A stretch of 64,000 bases of DNA from Eudorina sp. 2006-703-Eu-15. Its lineage: Eukaryota > Chlorophyta > Chlorophyceae > Chlamydomonadales > Volvocaceae. The DNA lies in assembly GCA_003117195.1 (NCBI GenBank), contig BDSI01000054.1, forward strand, positions 310,001-374,000. Reading direction: 5' to 3'. This document shows positions 42,456 through 57,100 of the stretch, piece by piece (position 1 is the stretch's first letter; every line of letters starts with the position of its first letter). The notes beneath the pieces were generated by a model that saw only the letters and a program-made list of their open reading frames with translations, was not told where the DNA came from and searched no databases. The position numbers and the translations under genes were made by a program.

Positions 42456-45400
42456 TTATCGATCCTGGGCGGCTTGCCCTGACTGGCTGGTGGAGTCGGC
42501 CGGTTGCCCCGGCGGCGGTTGGTCGGTAACGGGCACCGGCGGCTGGCCCGGCGGCCCCGCCGGAGAATCTCCCTGGGAGGCCGGCGGTGGAACGCCCACA
42601 GGTGGAGGCAGGCCAGCAGGAGCCGCGGCGGCAGCTGGAGTTTGCGGTGACTGGTCCGCGGCAGGCTGGGGCGCCGGCACGGACTGGTCGGGTGACGGGG
42701 GAGGCGGCGCGCTCACCGTCGGACTGGGGAGGGGCTGGCCCTGGCTCGGCGGATCCGGCGGTGGCGAAGGGAACACAGCAGGCGACGGCGGCGGCGAGGC
42801 AAGTGGTGACGGCGGCGGCGAGGGAGCAGTCGCCTGGGGGATCCCTGGAGCGGATGGCTGGCTCGGTGGCGGCGACGCCGTTGGAAATGGCTTTGCAGGT
42901 GCCGTCAAAACTGGGGGCGGCATCATCGAGGGTGGCGGCGCCAGCACCGGAGCCGGTGCTGGGGCCTGGGGCGCCGGTGAGGGCGGCAGTGCCGGTGCAC
43001 GCGGCGGCGGCCCTGACGGCAGCGGCGGCGGCGGCACCGCAGGTGCAGCCGCTGGCGGTTCCGCTGCCCCCGCTGGCGTCTGCTGCTCTTTCCCCGGCAG
43101 CAGCGGCAGCGGCGGGGCCCACACGGGACTGGCAGGTGGGCTGAGCAGCGTCGGTGGTTTCGGCGAGGGTGACGGCGGCGGAGTCCTCCTGGTCTGCGGA
43201 GACGGCGACCGAGCCGGCAGGCCAGGTGGTGACCCCGGCGCCACCTGCGGCGGCGGCGGAGGCTCCACATCTTCGACCGCCGGTGTCACGGGCTCTGGCT
43301 GCGCAGGTTCCGTCGGCGATGGTGGGTTTAACGTGCCCATACCACCCCCGCCGCCACTGCTACCGTCGCTGACGACCGCGCCTGTCAGCTGCAGGAACTC
43401 GAGCACCACGTCCGGACCTACTGTTTCCCGCAGTCCCTGCGCCAGGTTGCGTTGTACAACCGCCATGGTTTCGGAGCTCTCGCCGCCGGCTTCCCCACCG
43501 CCGCCACCACCACTGCTGTTGCTGTTGCTGCTGCTTTCGCCAGCCACCAGGTTCGCCACTGCAGACGCCAAATCCCGTCCTGCGCCCGCTGGCAGCGCTA
43601 CCTCAAAGCCCACCCCAAGCTGCAGCGCCCCGCCCACCGCCGTCGCGGCGCCGTTCAGCGCCGACGCGGCGGCGGGCGGCGACGACGACGACGATGACGA
43701 CGGCGGTGAGGGTGGCGGCGAGCGGGCAGAAGGAGTTGCCGCAGCGGCCAGCAGGCGCCGCGCCTGCTGGGACGGTGCCGCCGCCGCCGCCGCCGGGACC
43801 GGCGTGCCGGCGGGGACAGGGGGCGGCAGCATGGCGGCTGCCGCCCCGCAGGTGATGGTTGTGGCTGAGACGCCCAACCCGGCTGCCCCCAGCTGCCCCA
43901 GAGCGGACTGCATGGAGGCGCTCAGGCCGGACCTTAACGTGGCGCGCTGCGGCGAGGCGGCGTCGGTGCCCAGCAGGCGATCACAGCCTGTCATGGCGCT
44001 GCCATCTGCGCTAACGGCGGCGGTGGCGGTGGCGGTAGCAGCGGCCAACGCCGCCTCGGGCAAGCGCACCTGCCATGGTCCAGGGAAGCGGGTTCACGGA
44101 CGGCGGAGCGAGGGACCAACAACGTGACCCACGGGGGTCTCTGTCTGTGCTTGCTGGACCTGCGCACGAGACCCGCACATACTGCAGACGCGGCGGTTTC
44201 AAGCCCAGCACGCCACCTCAGCCCACCTGGCGTAGTGGCGTTTACCTGACGCGCGCCCCAGGGCCGGAGGCCCTCAACGGTGCCGCCTCCCCTGTGCCCT
44301 CTCCTCCCCTCCTTACCCAGCCCGTCCCTGCCGTACGCAGCCCCTCTCCGTCGTACCGAGCCCCTCGCCGCAGTACCGAGTCCCTCTCCGTCGTACCCAG
44401 CCCCTCCCTGCCGTACGCAGCCCCTCCCCGCAGTACCGAGTCCCGCTCCGTCGTACCCAGCCCCTCCCTGCCGTACGCAGCCCCTCTCCGTCGTACCGAG
44501 TCCCTCCCCGCAGTACCGAGCCCCTCTCCGTCGTACCGAGCCCCTCCCCGCAGTACCGAGCCCCTCTCCGTCGTACCGAGCCCCTCCCCGCAGTACCGTG
44601 TCCCTCTCCGTCGTACCGAGTCCCTCTCCGTCGTACCGAGCCCCTCCCCGCAGTACCGAGCCCCTCCCCGCAGTACCGAGTCCCTCTCCGTCGTACCGAG
44701 CCCCTCCCCGCAGTACCGAGTCCCTCTCCGTCGTACCGAGTCACTCCCCGCAGTACCGAGCCCCTCCCCGCAGTACCGAGTCCCTCCCCGCCGTACCGAG
44801 CCCCCTACCTGCATCAGAGCGGCGAAGGTGACTCGCCGCGGCGGCGAGGCGGACCCCGCAGTGGCTTCCAGGACGGGCACGGGCTCCTGGGCGTCGTGCA
44901 GCAGGTGGCGGTTGGGAGGCGGGCCGCAACGGCGGGACGGCGCAGAACGACAGGGAGGGAGGGAGTTAAAAAGAAGGGCTGGAGGGAGTCAAGAAGAAAT
45001 GAGAGGGAGGGAGCTACATCAGATCATGGCTCATGGGCTTCGGTGGGGCACTGGGGATGTCCGGGCCGGCCCCTTCGCCATACACAGCTAAATGCCGGCA
45101 GTAGCAGCAGCAGCAGCGGTCGGAATCCGTCCGCCACGGCACACCGGGGATTGAACCGCACGCCCCCTTTAGCCCCGAACGATGTCGTACACATAGTTGG
45201 GTGTTCGTACAGTGTATACAATATTGCACGGGAGATGTCATTCCTGCCCGACCAGACCAGACCTTGCTCTGCAGCGCGCCGCAGTGCAGGACGGTGCAGA
45301 CCGGAGCCAGGACCGCCACTATGACCACCATGACCAGCAGGGTGGCGATCAGGATCCAAAGCGTCTTCGGCCACTTCCTCTGCGAGCAGGAGGCAGGCGG

Positions 45401-45997
45401 GTTGGGAAAGTGGGTACCTCCAACTATAGAGGTGTGTGGGTGCGGGGGTGCAGGGACACGTATAACTGCTTATCAAGGATGTGCAGTGGACCCCGCGGGT
45501 CATCAGTGACAGCTTGCGGGTCAGTTCGGGCAGGGTTTCCCACCGCCACACAGACACGTACACACACGTCATGCAGAAACTCGTGGAATTATTGAAGTGG
45601 TGTTGGGGACGAGACACGAGCGGTGCAGGATCGGCGGAGACGGTCTGCCGGCTCTGCTGGTCCAGCTTCCCAGGCAGCGGTGTGTGTTGCGCGAGAAACC
45701 CGCCCGACCCAGCGGTGTGTGTTAGCAAGGAGAAAAGCGGTGTGTGTGTGTTTGCGCGCGCTGGATTGTGGAATGTGGATGCTGGTATGTGGGTGCCTGC
45801 TACATCAATTGGCAGGGGTGCAGGGGAAGGATGCAAGGGCGGGCAGGGAAGCACGGGGGTGCGCGCCGGCTGGGTCGAGTCACCTGCCTGACGGGGCTGG
45901 CCGAGCTGGGAGCCTGACGCGCGGCGAAAATATGGCTGTAACGATCCAAGTCTTCCATGACGGGAGGAGGGCGGCTGTGAGGAAGCGGAGGCGGCAT
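42456..45997 (-). CDS. Type II membrane hydroxyproline-rich glycoprotein
   Basis: Minus-strand exons 45884-45997, 45263-45379, 44809-44886 and 42456-44069 join in frame to about 640 residues. The start is the ATG at 45997; the one at 45958 (MEDLDRYSHIF) is equally likely. A short cytoplasmic N-terminus precedes RKWPKTLW and one membrane helix (ILIATLLVMVVIVAVLAPV). Next come a strand exon (RVTFAALMQ) and a luminal region with ETMAVVQRNLAQGLRETVGP, of a type common in volvocine surface proteins. Last is about 270 residues of Pro-rich sequence with SPPPSP, PPPSP and APPP blocks, where prolines would be hydroxylated and glycosylated. Likely a membrane-anchored wall or extracellular-matrix glycoprotein. 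The donor at 45263 (GTCTGG) is weak, so the junction to 44886 is uncertain. The intron 44070-44808 is filled by a 20-bp minisatellite. The opposite-strand long ORF is a shadow. Confidence 0.75.
44332..44800. repeat. 20-bp minisatellite, about 23 copies, in an intron
   Basis: Alternating units of CGTCGTACCGAGCCCCTCTC and CGCAGTACCGAGCCCCTCCC types repeat every 20 bp across most of one intron of the HRGP gene. The array is pyrimidine-biased on the plus strand and gives open frames on both strands that I reject as genes. Confidence 0.95.
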
Positions 45998-46315
45998 TCT
46001 TCAGGAGACCTCCGGAGGCTTCGACAGCGTGAGAAGGACCGGCAACGTCGACGCGACTGCTATATTGCGCAGCGCCTGACACCCCAGCGCTGCCGGAAAA
46101 TCCACACAAATTTTATCCAGGGAGAATATTTATGGTAAGGTGCAGGAAGAGTCTTGGACAAGCATTAAAACTTAGTGGACGTGTAATCCAAACGGTACCG
46201 TATTAGCGGACTCAATCGCGGGATGAATCATATGGTTAGCTGTGAATAGATCTTGATGCATTGACATACCTAGGATACATGTGTGACGGTGTGCTTGCCT
46301 CGAGAACCAGCTTTG

Positions 46316-46320
46316 TTACA
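46316..46320 (-). promoter_or_regulatory. TGTAA poly(A) signal for the DTW gene
   Basis: TGTAA on the minus strand about 280 nt beyond the stop at 46600. Confidence 0.5.
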
Positions 46321-46599
46321 GGAAAGTCTGCTGTGTGCTGTCCGGCGCCCTCCCCGGCAGTTGGACATTAACCGCTGCAAGTTGCATCAGGAAAAATGAC
46401 TCCCAAGTCGTAAAGCCCCATGCCTCATATTAGGTGGCCACTCGTTACCAAGTCAGGACCACCTCGCCTCCCGTCCACGACGCGAAAGAAGGCACGCGAA
46501 GTCAACTGTCCAAAAAGGGCACACAGACGGACGGACCAAGAAAATCAAAATTCACACCGGGAATATTAAAGCCAGGATCACCCGAAACATTTGAAGGGA

Positions 46600-49500
46600 T
46601 TAACTGTTTTGCTGTCGCAGCTGCCGCCGCGTTTTCACGGGCTCCGGTTCCGCCCTCATCCGCGAGGCGATCGCCGGCGAAAACTCGGCCTGCAAAAGGA
46701 TGGAATTTGATTTAATGCTGTCATATCCGAGAGATCTGGCCGTTAAGCTGCGCTTCCCCGGCTCACAGGCGCCCGTGCGCTCCGCAGCGCGCATTCCCTT
46801 CCCGTCCCGATGACAGCTTCCCTCGCACCTGGAGCCGTGTCATCAGTCGCAGCGGCGCCAGCAGCGCCGTCCCGAGCTGAGCATCCCGCTCCAGCAACCC
46901 CACTGCGCGCGCAGTCGCCTCGTAGGTGGTCACGAAGCCAGCCTGCAGCACCCCGGGGCCCCCAACGCAAGCGGGCTCGTAAACGACACGGTCGGGGCAG
47001 AAGAGGAGATTTCGTACGGCATCCTGTACTGCATCGTACAAGAGTACATCCTTACATCATGTTGCAGGGAACCATTATGGACGCGGTATCAAGGAGGCTG
47101 CCGATATGCCACCGCAGCAATCCGTATTGCTGCGCTGCTTGGCCTCAACACGAAGCCAACCTCTCGAGATCCAATGTACAGAAAGTACGGTACAACTGCC
47201 GATGACGGGTACATCCATACCGTACATACCGTACGGTGACTCACCACAGGCTCTTTCCGAATGAGGCACGGCATCTCGGGGTCGTAGTCCGGAGCTACCT
47301 CGCCCCGGTCCGGTCCGACGCCAGCAGCGCCACAGCCGTTGCCCCCGGTCCCACCAGCGCCATCACGAATGCCGCCGGCGCCAGACGACGTCTCACACCG
47401 CGCCTCGCTGACCTGCGCCGCCACCGCCGCTGCCACCGAGTCCGGATCGGGATCCGACTCACCCAGGTCCTGGCCCTCGCTGCCCCCGGACCCGGCGGTG
47501 CCCCGCGCGGACGGCGGCAGCACATCCGACGGCTTCAGCGCAACCTGGGGCCGTGTAAGGGAACCCCCCGTAACTTAACAAGTCAACCACCCATGCAGCA
47601 GGGAGGCCGGCAGCGACAGCGATCCCACACAGCCGGTACTGTGCATACTCGGCAGACCCCCCATGGACCAGGAACGAACCAGCGTCCTGGCACAACTACC
47701 TAGGCGGACGGACGGAGCAATGGACTGGGAGCTGACCAGCTGAGAAGGGATATCGCGATCCGGCCGTCTCTGGTTCGCGGTTGTGTGTCCCGCGATCTGG
47801 GTTGGAACCGACCGGATCTGAGCGCGGATCCGATTTACCGTACCGGCCCCAATCCCAGCCGGATGCTGTTGTCGTACCTGTATCCCCGGACCGTCTGGTG
47901 GGAGACATCTGGGCGCCACTGCCTGCAGTCCGTACAGTCATCCGTACGGCCATCCGTACAGCCAGCAGGGAAGCAGCACGGGGCGCCGCCAACAGGGGGC
48001 AGAGGATCTCAGCGCATCACGACCGTTCCGTGCAAGAACTGCCAAGCTGATGCCGATGTACGGTAATCCAAAATCGGGGTCTGGATCTCGATCCGCCAAC
48101 GTGCGGCAGCGGGCCAACGCCAGGAAGCCCCCTCAAGCCGCTGTGCCCTGAGCCGCCCCCCTGGGATTGCAAGAGCGGCTACGCTGCTGGAACCCCGGGG
48201 TACCAGACCTGTACAAGAACATTGGCTTGCGACCTCCAGTGCGACTCGCCCCTGTATCCCCACCCGACCTCGGATCCGGATCCCGGACCTCACCCGATAC
48301 ATCTCCCGCGCTTGCCGCCATGTCCCATCGATGACGAACAGCACGTAAGCCGGCGCGGGCAGATCCGCTTTTTTTACCCAAGCGCGGCTGGGGTCTGCCC
48401 CTAAAACCGTCGCTGTAGCTGTGGCAGCATGTGCATCCCCGTCTGTAGTTGAAGCTGTGGCTGTGGCTGTAGCTGCAGCTGTAGCTGTCGCGCGGTTTGC
48501 TGTGTCATCCGGGTCACCCGTTTCAGAGGCCGGCGGCAACCGAGCGGCGGCCGTCGGCTGCGGCCCGGCCGTCCTCCGAGCCGCCGCCCGCTCCAGAGCC
48601 GCAGCGTGTGCATGGGCTACGGTCAAAGCCGACAGGTCCAGGGCATCTGCGGCGTCGGGGGAGGGGCGCCCCGCCCAGCACAGAAACTCGTTGCAATGAC
48701 TAAACATAACACTGTAACATCATTTATAATAAAGCACGCAGGACGTCCCAAGTTCACAAACTTATAACCACTACATAATGATGAATTCTTATTTGGGTTG
48801 CAGTACGCGAGCTCCGGCGCCGCTAAGGGCCTCCATGACCACGACTCCAGGCACTCCAGGACAAGGCCTCCACAAGGCGCATCCACCGGGGCTGCCCCGC
48901 CCCGGCAAGGTCAAAGCCTGGCACGCAATTCCTTTTGGAATGTGGGATGTGGCGCACACGACCTGTGCTCCTAGGTCTCCCCAACTGCGGGAGTCCCGGG
49001 ACACCGTCGCCCACCGTCAAGGCCGCCAGCACAGGCCCCTCGCAGGAAACTCGAACCCGGCCCGACCGCACTTTCCTCCCTGTCAGGCGTCCTGCGCGGT
49101 CTTACCCGGCCCGGGAAAGAGCACGTAGAGGGGGTAGTCCCCGCGCTGCGCCCCCTCCAGAACTTCGTCGATGGTCGGGTTCGAAGAGGGGGCCTGCTGG
49201 TGGCGCACGGTACACGGGCAGGCGGACACAGGCATGCGTTTCTACATGCTCCCCTGGATTCTGGGCGTTCCCACAAGGCGGCACCACACCATCATCGGCC
49301 GAGGAGTTCGAGGAAGCCATGAATGGGGGTGGCAACGTGGCACACGCAGGAAGGGGCGAGGTGTCCACCAGGAGCCGTGCCCTTCCTGCTGCCCCTTGTC
49401 CTCTCCCTGTCCCCATGTGTGCAGCCCCTTCAAATCGGACGGACGGGAGGCGGTTCCGAAAACGACGTTCAAGCGCATCCATCGCCGCACCTGCAGCTTG

Positions 49501-49910
49501 CGCCCGGTGACCACGGTCAAGGATTCCTCGTCAAGGCAGCACCTGAGCAAAGGAACGGTCGCCAGGCGTTTCCTGTTTCGACAGGGGGGATTTGCAGAAA
49601 ACGTGTGTCAGCTGCACAGTTCAGCTGCATGGGTGCCGGTGATCTGCAGAGTACTTCACGGGCTCGTCGGCCAGCTCCTGACAACGACTCGAACACACTC
49701 CTGCCCCTCGCCCCCGCAGGGTGACGCCGGCTGCTCCACGTCTAAGTGGCATGAAGGCCCCGTTAAAACTCAAGTGCAGTGTGATCGTTCTGTGTCTTAC
49801 TTGAGTTCATGGGGATGTTGGAGGATGAGCACCCGGCCCAGTAAACGCAGAGGGCTTGTCGGCAGTGCAGCACAGAGGCACACACGGTTTGGTCGCCTGC
49901 AGAACAGCAT
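46600..49910 (-). CDS. DTW-domain protein (tRNA acp3U synthase family)
   Basis: Minus-strand exons 49801-49910, 49491-49572, 49106-49193, 48294-48646, 47245-47544, 46829-47023 and 46600-46689 join in frame to about 405 residues. The signature runs in order: FCRRPNRVCLCAALP (metal-binding Cys and RP), RVLILQHPHELKKRLATVPL, LTVVTGRKL, YPLYVLFPGPDA, VIDGTWRQAREM (the DTW-family loop, about 200-208), PCLIRKEP, and GFVTTYEATARAVGLLE. DTW enzymes such as TapT and DTWD1/2 transfer the aminocarboxypropyl group of S-adenosylmethionine to uridine in tRNA. About 80 residues of Ala/Thr-rich low complexity sit between the FPGP and DGTW motifs. A short exon may be missing between 48294 and 47544, since the family has more residues after DGTW. 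The ATG at 49910 lies immediately before the Cys motif, so an upstream exon with further N-terminal Cys is possible. Confidence 0.9.
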
Positions 49911-50746
49911 TGTGTTCTCCTCGTTTTCCTCATCACGTAAAGCTTCTTACACAACTGAGCTGTAAATAAGTCTTACGCGCATCTTTCACAGACGCGCCGT
50001 TTGCCCTCATGTTCTGTGTCTGTGACCGTCGACGGGTCGACTCCAGCTTCCATATGGATTGCGGAAGGCTTAAGGGTAATAGAGGGCCTAAAGTTTCGAC
50101 AATTAGTTCTTTCGCAGGAAGGAAGTCTCTTACATCGGGCGTGACTCAGGCTAGCCCATCGGCCGAACTTTTTCAATCGGCAAGGTGCGGTCCTTGATGT
50201 CAACATACGATTCATGAATAAGTCGGAAAAATGTCCGTCCCATAACACAAGTCCGTCAGGTTTTAGTCAGGTATGTACGAAGACAATGTCGCCACACGGC
50301 AGGCCCGCTTGCACTCGGCAATGTCGCGCAGTTTGTAACAAAATCTACACCGCAGGCCAGGTCACAAGAATATGGTCACCAACCGGTCCCCAACCCACGC
50401 CACAACTCGTGCTTACTACTAACCAGTGCCGGTTCCAATCTGTCATCTGTGACACCGGAACGTGGAAGCCATTATTCACGCCCCGTTCGCGCACTTCCGT
50501 CCCGCGATTTCGCCGCGACGCAGACGATCGCAAAGTATGTACGAAAAGCGCGCCGTGCCCTGACGCCAGTGGCCAGAGGCAGACGCGAGGCAGACGCGAA
50601 GGGGAAATCGTTCGGTCCGTACGCTCTGTGGAGAGCCAAAGCCAGGTTGGCCTGCGCCAACCAAAACGCATGCGCCGGCGACTGCCACCAGTATCCCAGA
50701 ACTGTCAGCTGAGGCACGCCGTGGGCGGCCCTGCCTAGATTCGCCT

Positions 50747-53691
<2,945 letters not shown>

Positions 53692-54142
53692 GACCTTTGT
53701 GAGAGCTAATAACACTTGTGAAAACTTGAAGGCCTCCTGATATGGGCTTGCAAAAAAAAGGCCGGTTGTACTATTTCAAGTGTGCTAACAAACAAAATGT
53801 TACAAAGTTATGAGGAGCAAATCTCCAGCAGTAACATAAACACATGTAATGAAGAAGAGCAACGATCTCAAAAATCACTCTGGGCACTGGAGGTAACGTA
53901 CGACATTCTCCTCACGCCCAGCACGCAGTTCAAAACCGCAGGACAATGACATCGCGTCGGAGAAATGGCTAAATGTGCGAAGCGGATGATTCTATAACAA
54001 TTATGCAGCGAGTTTTCAAGGCATGTTAGACTGCTTGTGTAGTTCACTCAATCGACTGCGAGAGGTACCGTCGGTTAGGCAAGCGCCGATAAGAACCTTC
54101 CCATTTCCTTCGCGAAATTGACTTCTCGATAAGAATAACGAT
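53692..54142. promoter_or_regulatory. Shared divergent promoter, dioxygenase/RecQ
   Basis: 451 bp separate the two start codons. The region is AT-richer than the exons around it. No distinct motif identified. Confidence 0.6.
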
Positions 54143-57100
54143 ATGGCGCTTTTTGAAGAAGCAGCGGTGGCTGCCCTCCGTGAGGTCTTCAGCTTACCAG
54201 GCTTTCGACCCGGACAGCTGGATGCTGTGTCAGCGACGGTCTCAGGACAAGACTCACTAGTCATCCTGCCAACTGGTGGTGGAAAGAGTGTATGCTTCCA
54301 ACTCCCGTGTCATCTGAGGCCGTACGGCTTCACGGTCGTGGTGTGCCCGCTGATTGCGCTTGCTAAAGACCAGGTACGCTGTGACTGGCTGGCAGCGACC
54401 TGAACAAGGGCTTGCACTTTAACGCATCTGGTGTCGCTGGTGGTAGAAACCGAAGATCCCTTTGTGTGATCCGCGATAAAACTCACTGCAATCTAGCGCA
54501 CGATGCCGGGGCTGTTGCCTTTGTCGCGTCGGTTCTAGATGTGCATGGGTTCCGCTGGCTCGCATTGCATACGGTGAACATTTTAACGTCCGTCACTGCC
54601 CCATCATTGCAGGTGGACCGTTGTGAGGAACGCGGTATCTATGCGGAGGTCAGTCCTGAACTCAAACCCAGGCAGCGATAGTGTGCAACCCACTTCCACT
54701 CGCCTCCCTAGGGTTTAAAATCGAGGATACCCGCCGCATGCTCCCACCTCGTTGTCATTTTGCCACTAACGCAGTTCGTGTCTGTCCTCGCAGCGATGGA
54801 ACTGTGAGGTTGCGGAGTCCCGCAAGGCCAGCATTATAAAGGACATGACCAGCGACGAGCCCAGCCTGCGACTCCTGTACATTACGCCCGAGGGCCTCCG
54901 GCATCCGAAGTTACTTGAGAGCCTCAAGGTGTTGTCGCCCACGCTGCGTTTTCGCGTCGAAGGGTGTTGTTGGCGCGCACTGAACCGTGCCTGAACCGTG
55001 CATTTGTCGGATTCCCCTGCAGGAGGCGGCCGCCAAGAACAACCTGGTATCATTCGCAGTGGACGAAGCGCACACGGTGAGGCGGGAAACGGGCTTAGCC
55101 CCCTGCCCAAGCATCAAACATTGTCTTGACATCTCGTTGTCCGTTTCCACTTTGCAGGTCTCTGAGTGGGGTCACGACTTCCGGTAGGCAAGCATGGCAG
55201 CGGGCTGGGAGGTCGCGATGCCTGCTGCCCGGTGTCGTGTCTCGACGGTGTTTTGCATGTTCACCCAACAATTCCACGATCTGAAAATCAATCAGCGGCT
55301 CTGTCATTCATACATTATCGGCATCGAGCGACGAACACATTGCAGGTCAAGCGGTGGGGTCACCCCACAGCGGAATGTTACACTGAAACGACAAGTGCAA
55401 ACTGGGCGTGTCCTGGCCTCAAAACCCAGCAACACGAGCAAACGACTCATCAGGCGGCCCCTACCGATCTGGGTCGGGCCCTCAGCATCCGTGATCGTAT
55501 CTTCACTAGCCTCCGCCTGGCATCGGCGGACCCATTTCTGCAGGCCCGCTTACCTGGAGCTATCATGCCTGAAGCAAGAGTTTCCTTCGGTGCCCATCGC
55601 GGCGCTGACTGTAAGTGCCATGCAATTGGGCGCTTCACAGCTTGTGTCTGGAGCCCTCGGGGCGCTTCGAGGTTCTCCTGTGCTGCCCTGCTGCTGCCGG
55701 ATCACATCTTGAGCCAGCCTTGCAACATGCATTCACTCGGTCATCTCGACTTAGCCGTCAGTTGCCATGTTGCAAACAGTACGGTGTGGCGCACCGGGCG
55801 GCTTTGCGCGGCCGTCTTGGTTCCGGCCAAGCTCCGAAACGCCACTCCCGCGGTGTGCCATTTCGCACAGGCCAGCTGCACCTCCAAGGTCAGCGATGAC
55901 ATCATTTCGGTGCTACGGCTGCGCTCTCCCCGAATCGTCAAGGGATCCTTCAACCGCCCTAACATTGCATACCAGGTTAGAGATGGCGTGGGGACCCCCA
56001 GCTTTGGCAGGTCGTGGTGCCGTAGGCGTCGCTGTTGCGTAGCAGTACGTGCTCTTTTCCACGTGTTCCCGGGGGTTACCTGCTTTATGTCGCACGCGCA
56101 TATTAGCGAAGGGAATCTCTGCCTCACGCCGCGCTCTCACAACATCTGCTTGCTGCCCACCTTCACTCAGGTCCGCTACAAGGAACTGATTGGCGACGGC
56201 AGCGACGCTGCTGCGCTCGAGGTATGTTGCCTCTAAGGGAGGCTCTACGGTCTTCACGCGCTCACAGCGCGTGCTAAGGGAGGCTTTACGGCCTCCACAC
56301 GCTCACGCGCGTGTCAGTCCCCGCATGCTGGTTGACTTCTTCTGGTGTGTTTAGAGAAGGGATCCGCCCGACCCAAACCAAGTACCAAGATACTTACCAC
56401 AGAAGCCTGCAAATGGGAAAACAGAAAACAGCAACAAGGGAGCCTCGAGACGTGTCCCATGGCCCCTCTCACAGGATCTCATCGAGTTTATCGCGGCGCG
56501 CCCCGACGAGTGCGGCATCATCTATGCTCGGCTACGGTGGGTTCTGGGTCGTCTTGGACCTGCAAGACTGCCCCACCGGATCTTGCCTTCACTCGTTTTG
56601 ATATCCCTGTTTATGCGCATGTCGGGACTGTATTGGGTCCATGCGTCCATGCCGTAGCGCACCTCTGGTACCCATCATTATGCTCCCGATTGGTCCACGA
56701 TGGTGCCACCCACCGGATGCATGGCCGCTCCGCAGCGCTACGTGCGACTGGCTCGCCTCCGAGCTGGCGTCTCGGGACTACGACGTCGGGTGCTACCATG
56801 CCGGCAAGAGCACGGAGGCGCGCGCTCGCGTGCAGCGCGACTGGAGCTCCGGGGGTATCAACGTTGTCGTGGCGACGATTGCCTTTGGCATGGGCATCGA
56901 CAGGGCGGACGTTCGGTGGGTGTGAAGGGCGGGAGGTCTGATTGTGCGATGGCGTCCGCATGTCTCCGTACCTGTTATGCACGAGCAGCGCCACAGCACA
57001 CCCCACTTGTAAATGTTTGCGTCTTGTGGGAGAAGGCCGCCAGGTGTCCCTTGAATACACACACGATTGGGCGGTTATGGGTGGGCTTCTTGTTTAAGCA

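Noticed and set aside
42226..44127. 633-residue plus-strand ORF opposite the HRGP gene
   Set aside because: It is the Gly/Ala-rich shadow of the Pro-rich minus-strand exon, with no domain or splice logic of its own.
44242..45091. Long repetitive ORFs on both strands with VPSPSPQYR or GEGLGTTER repeats
   Set aside because: Generated by the 20-bp minisatellite in an intron.
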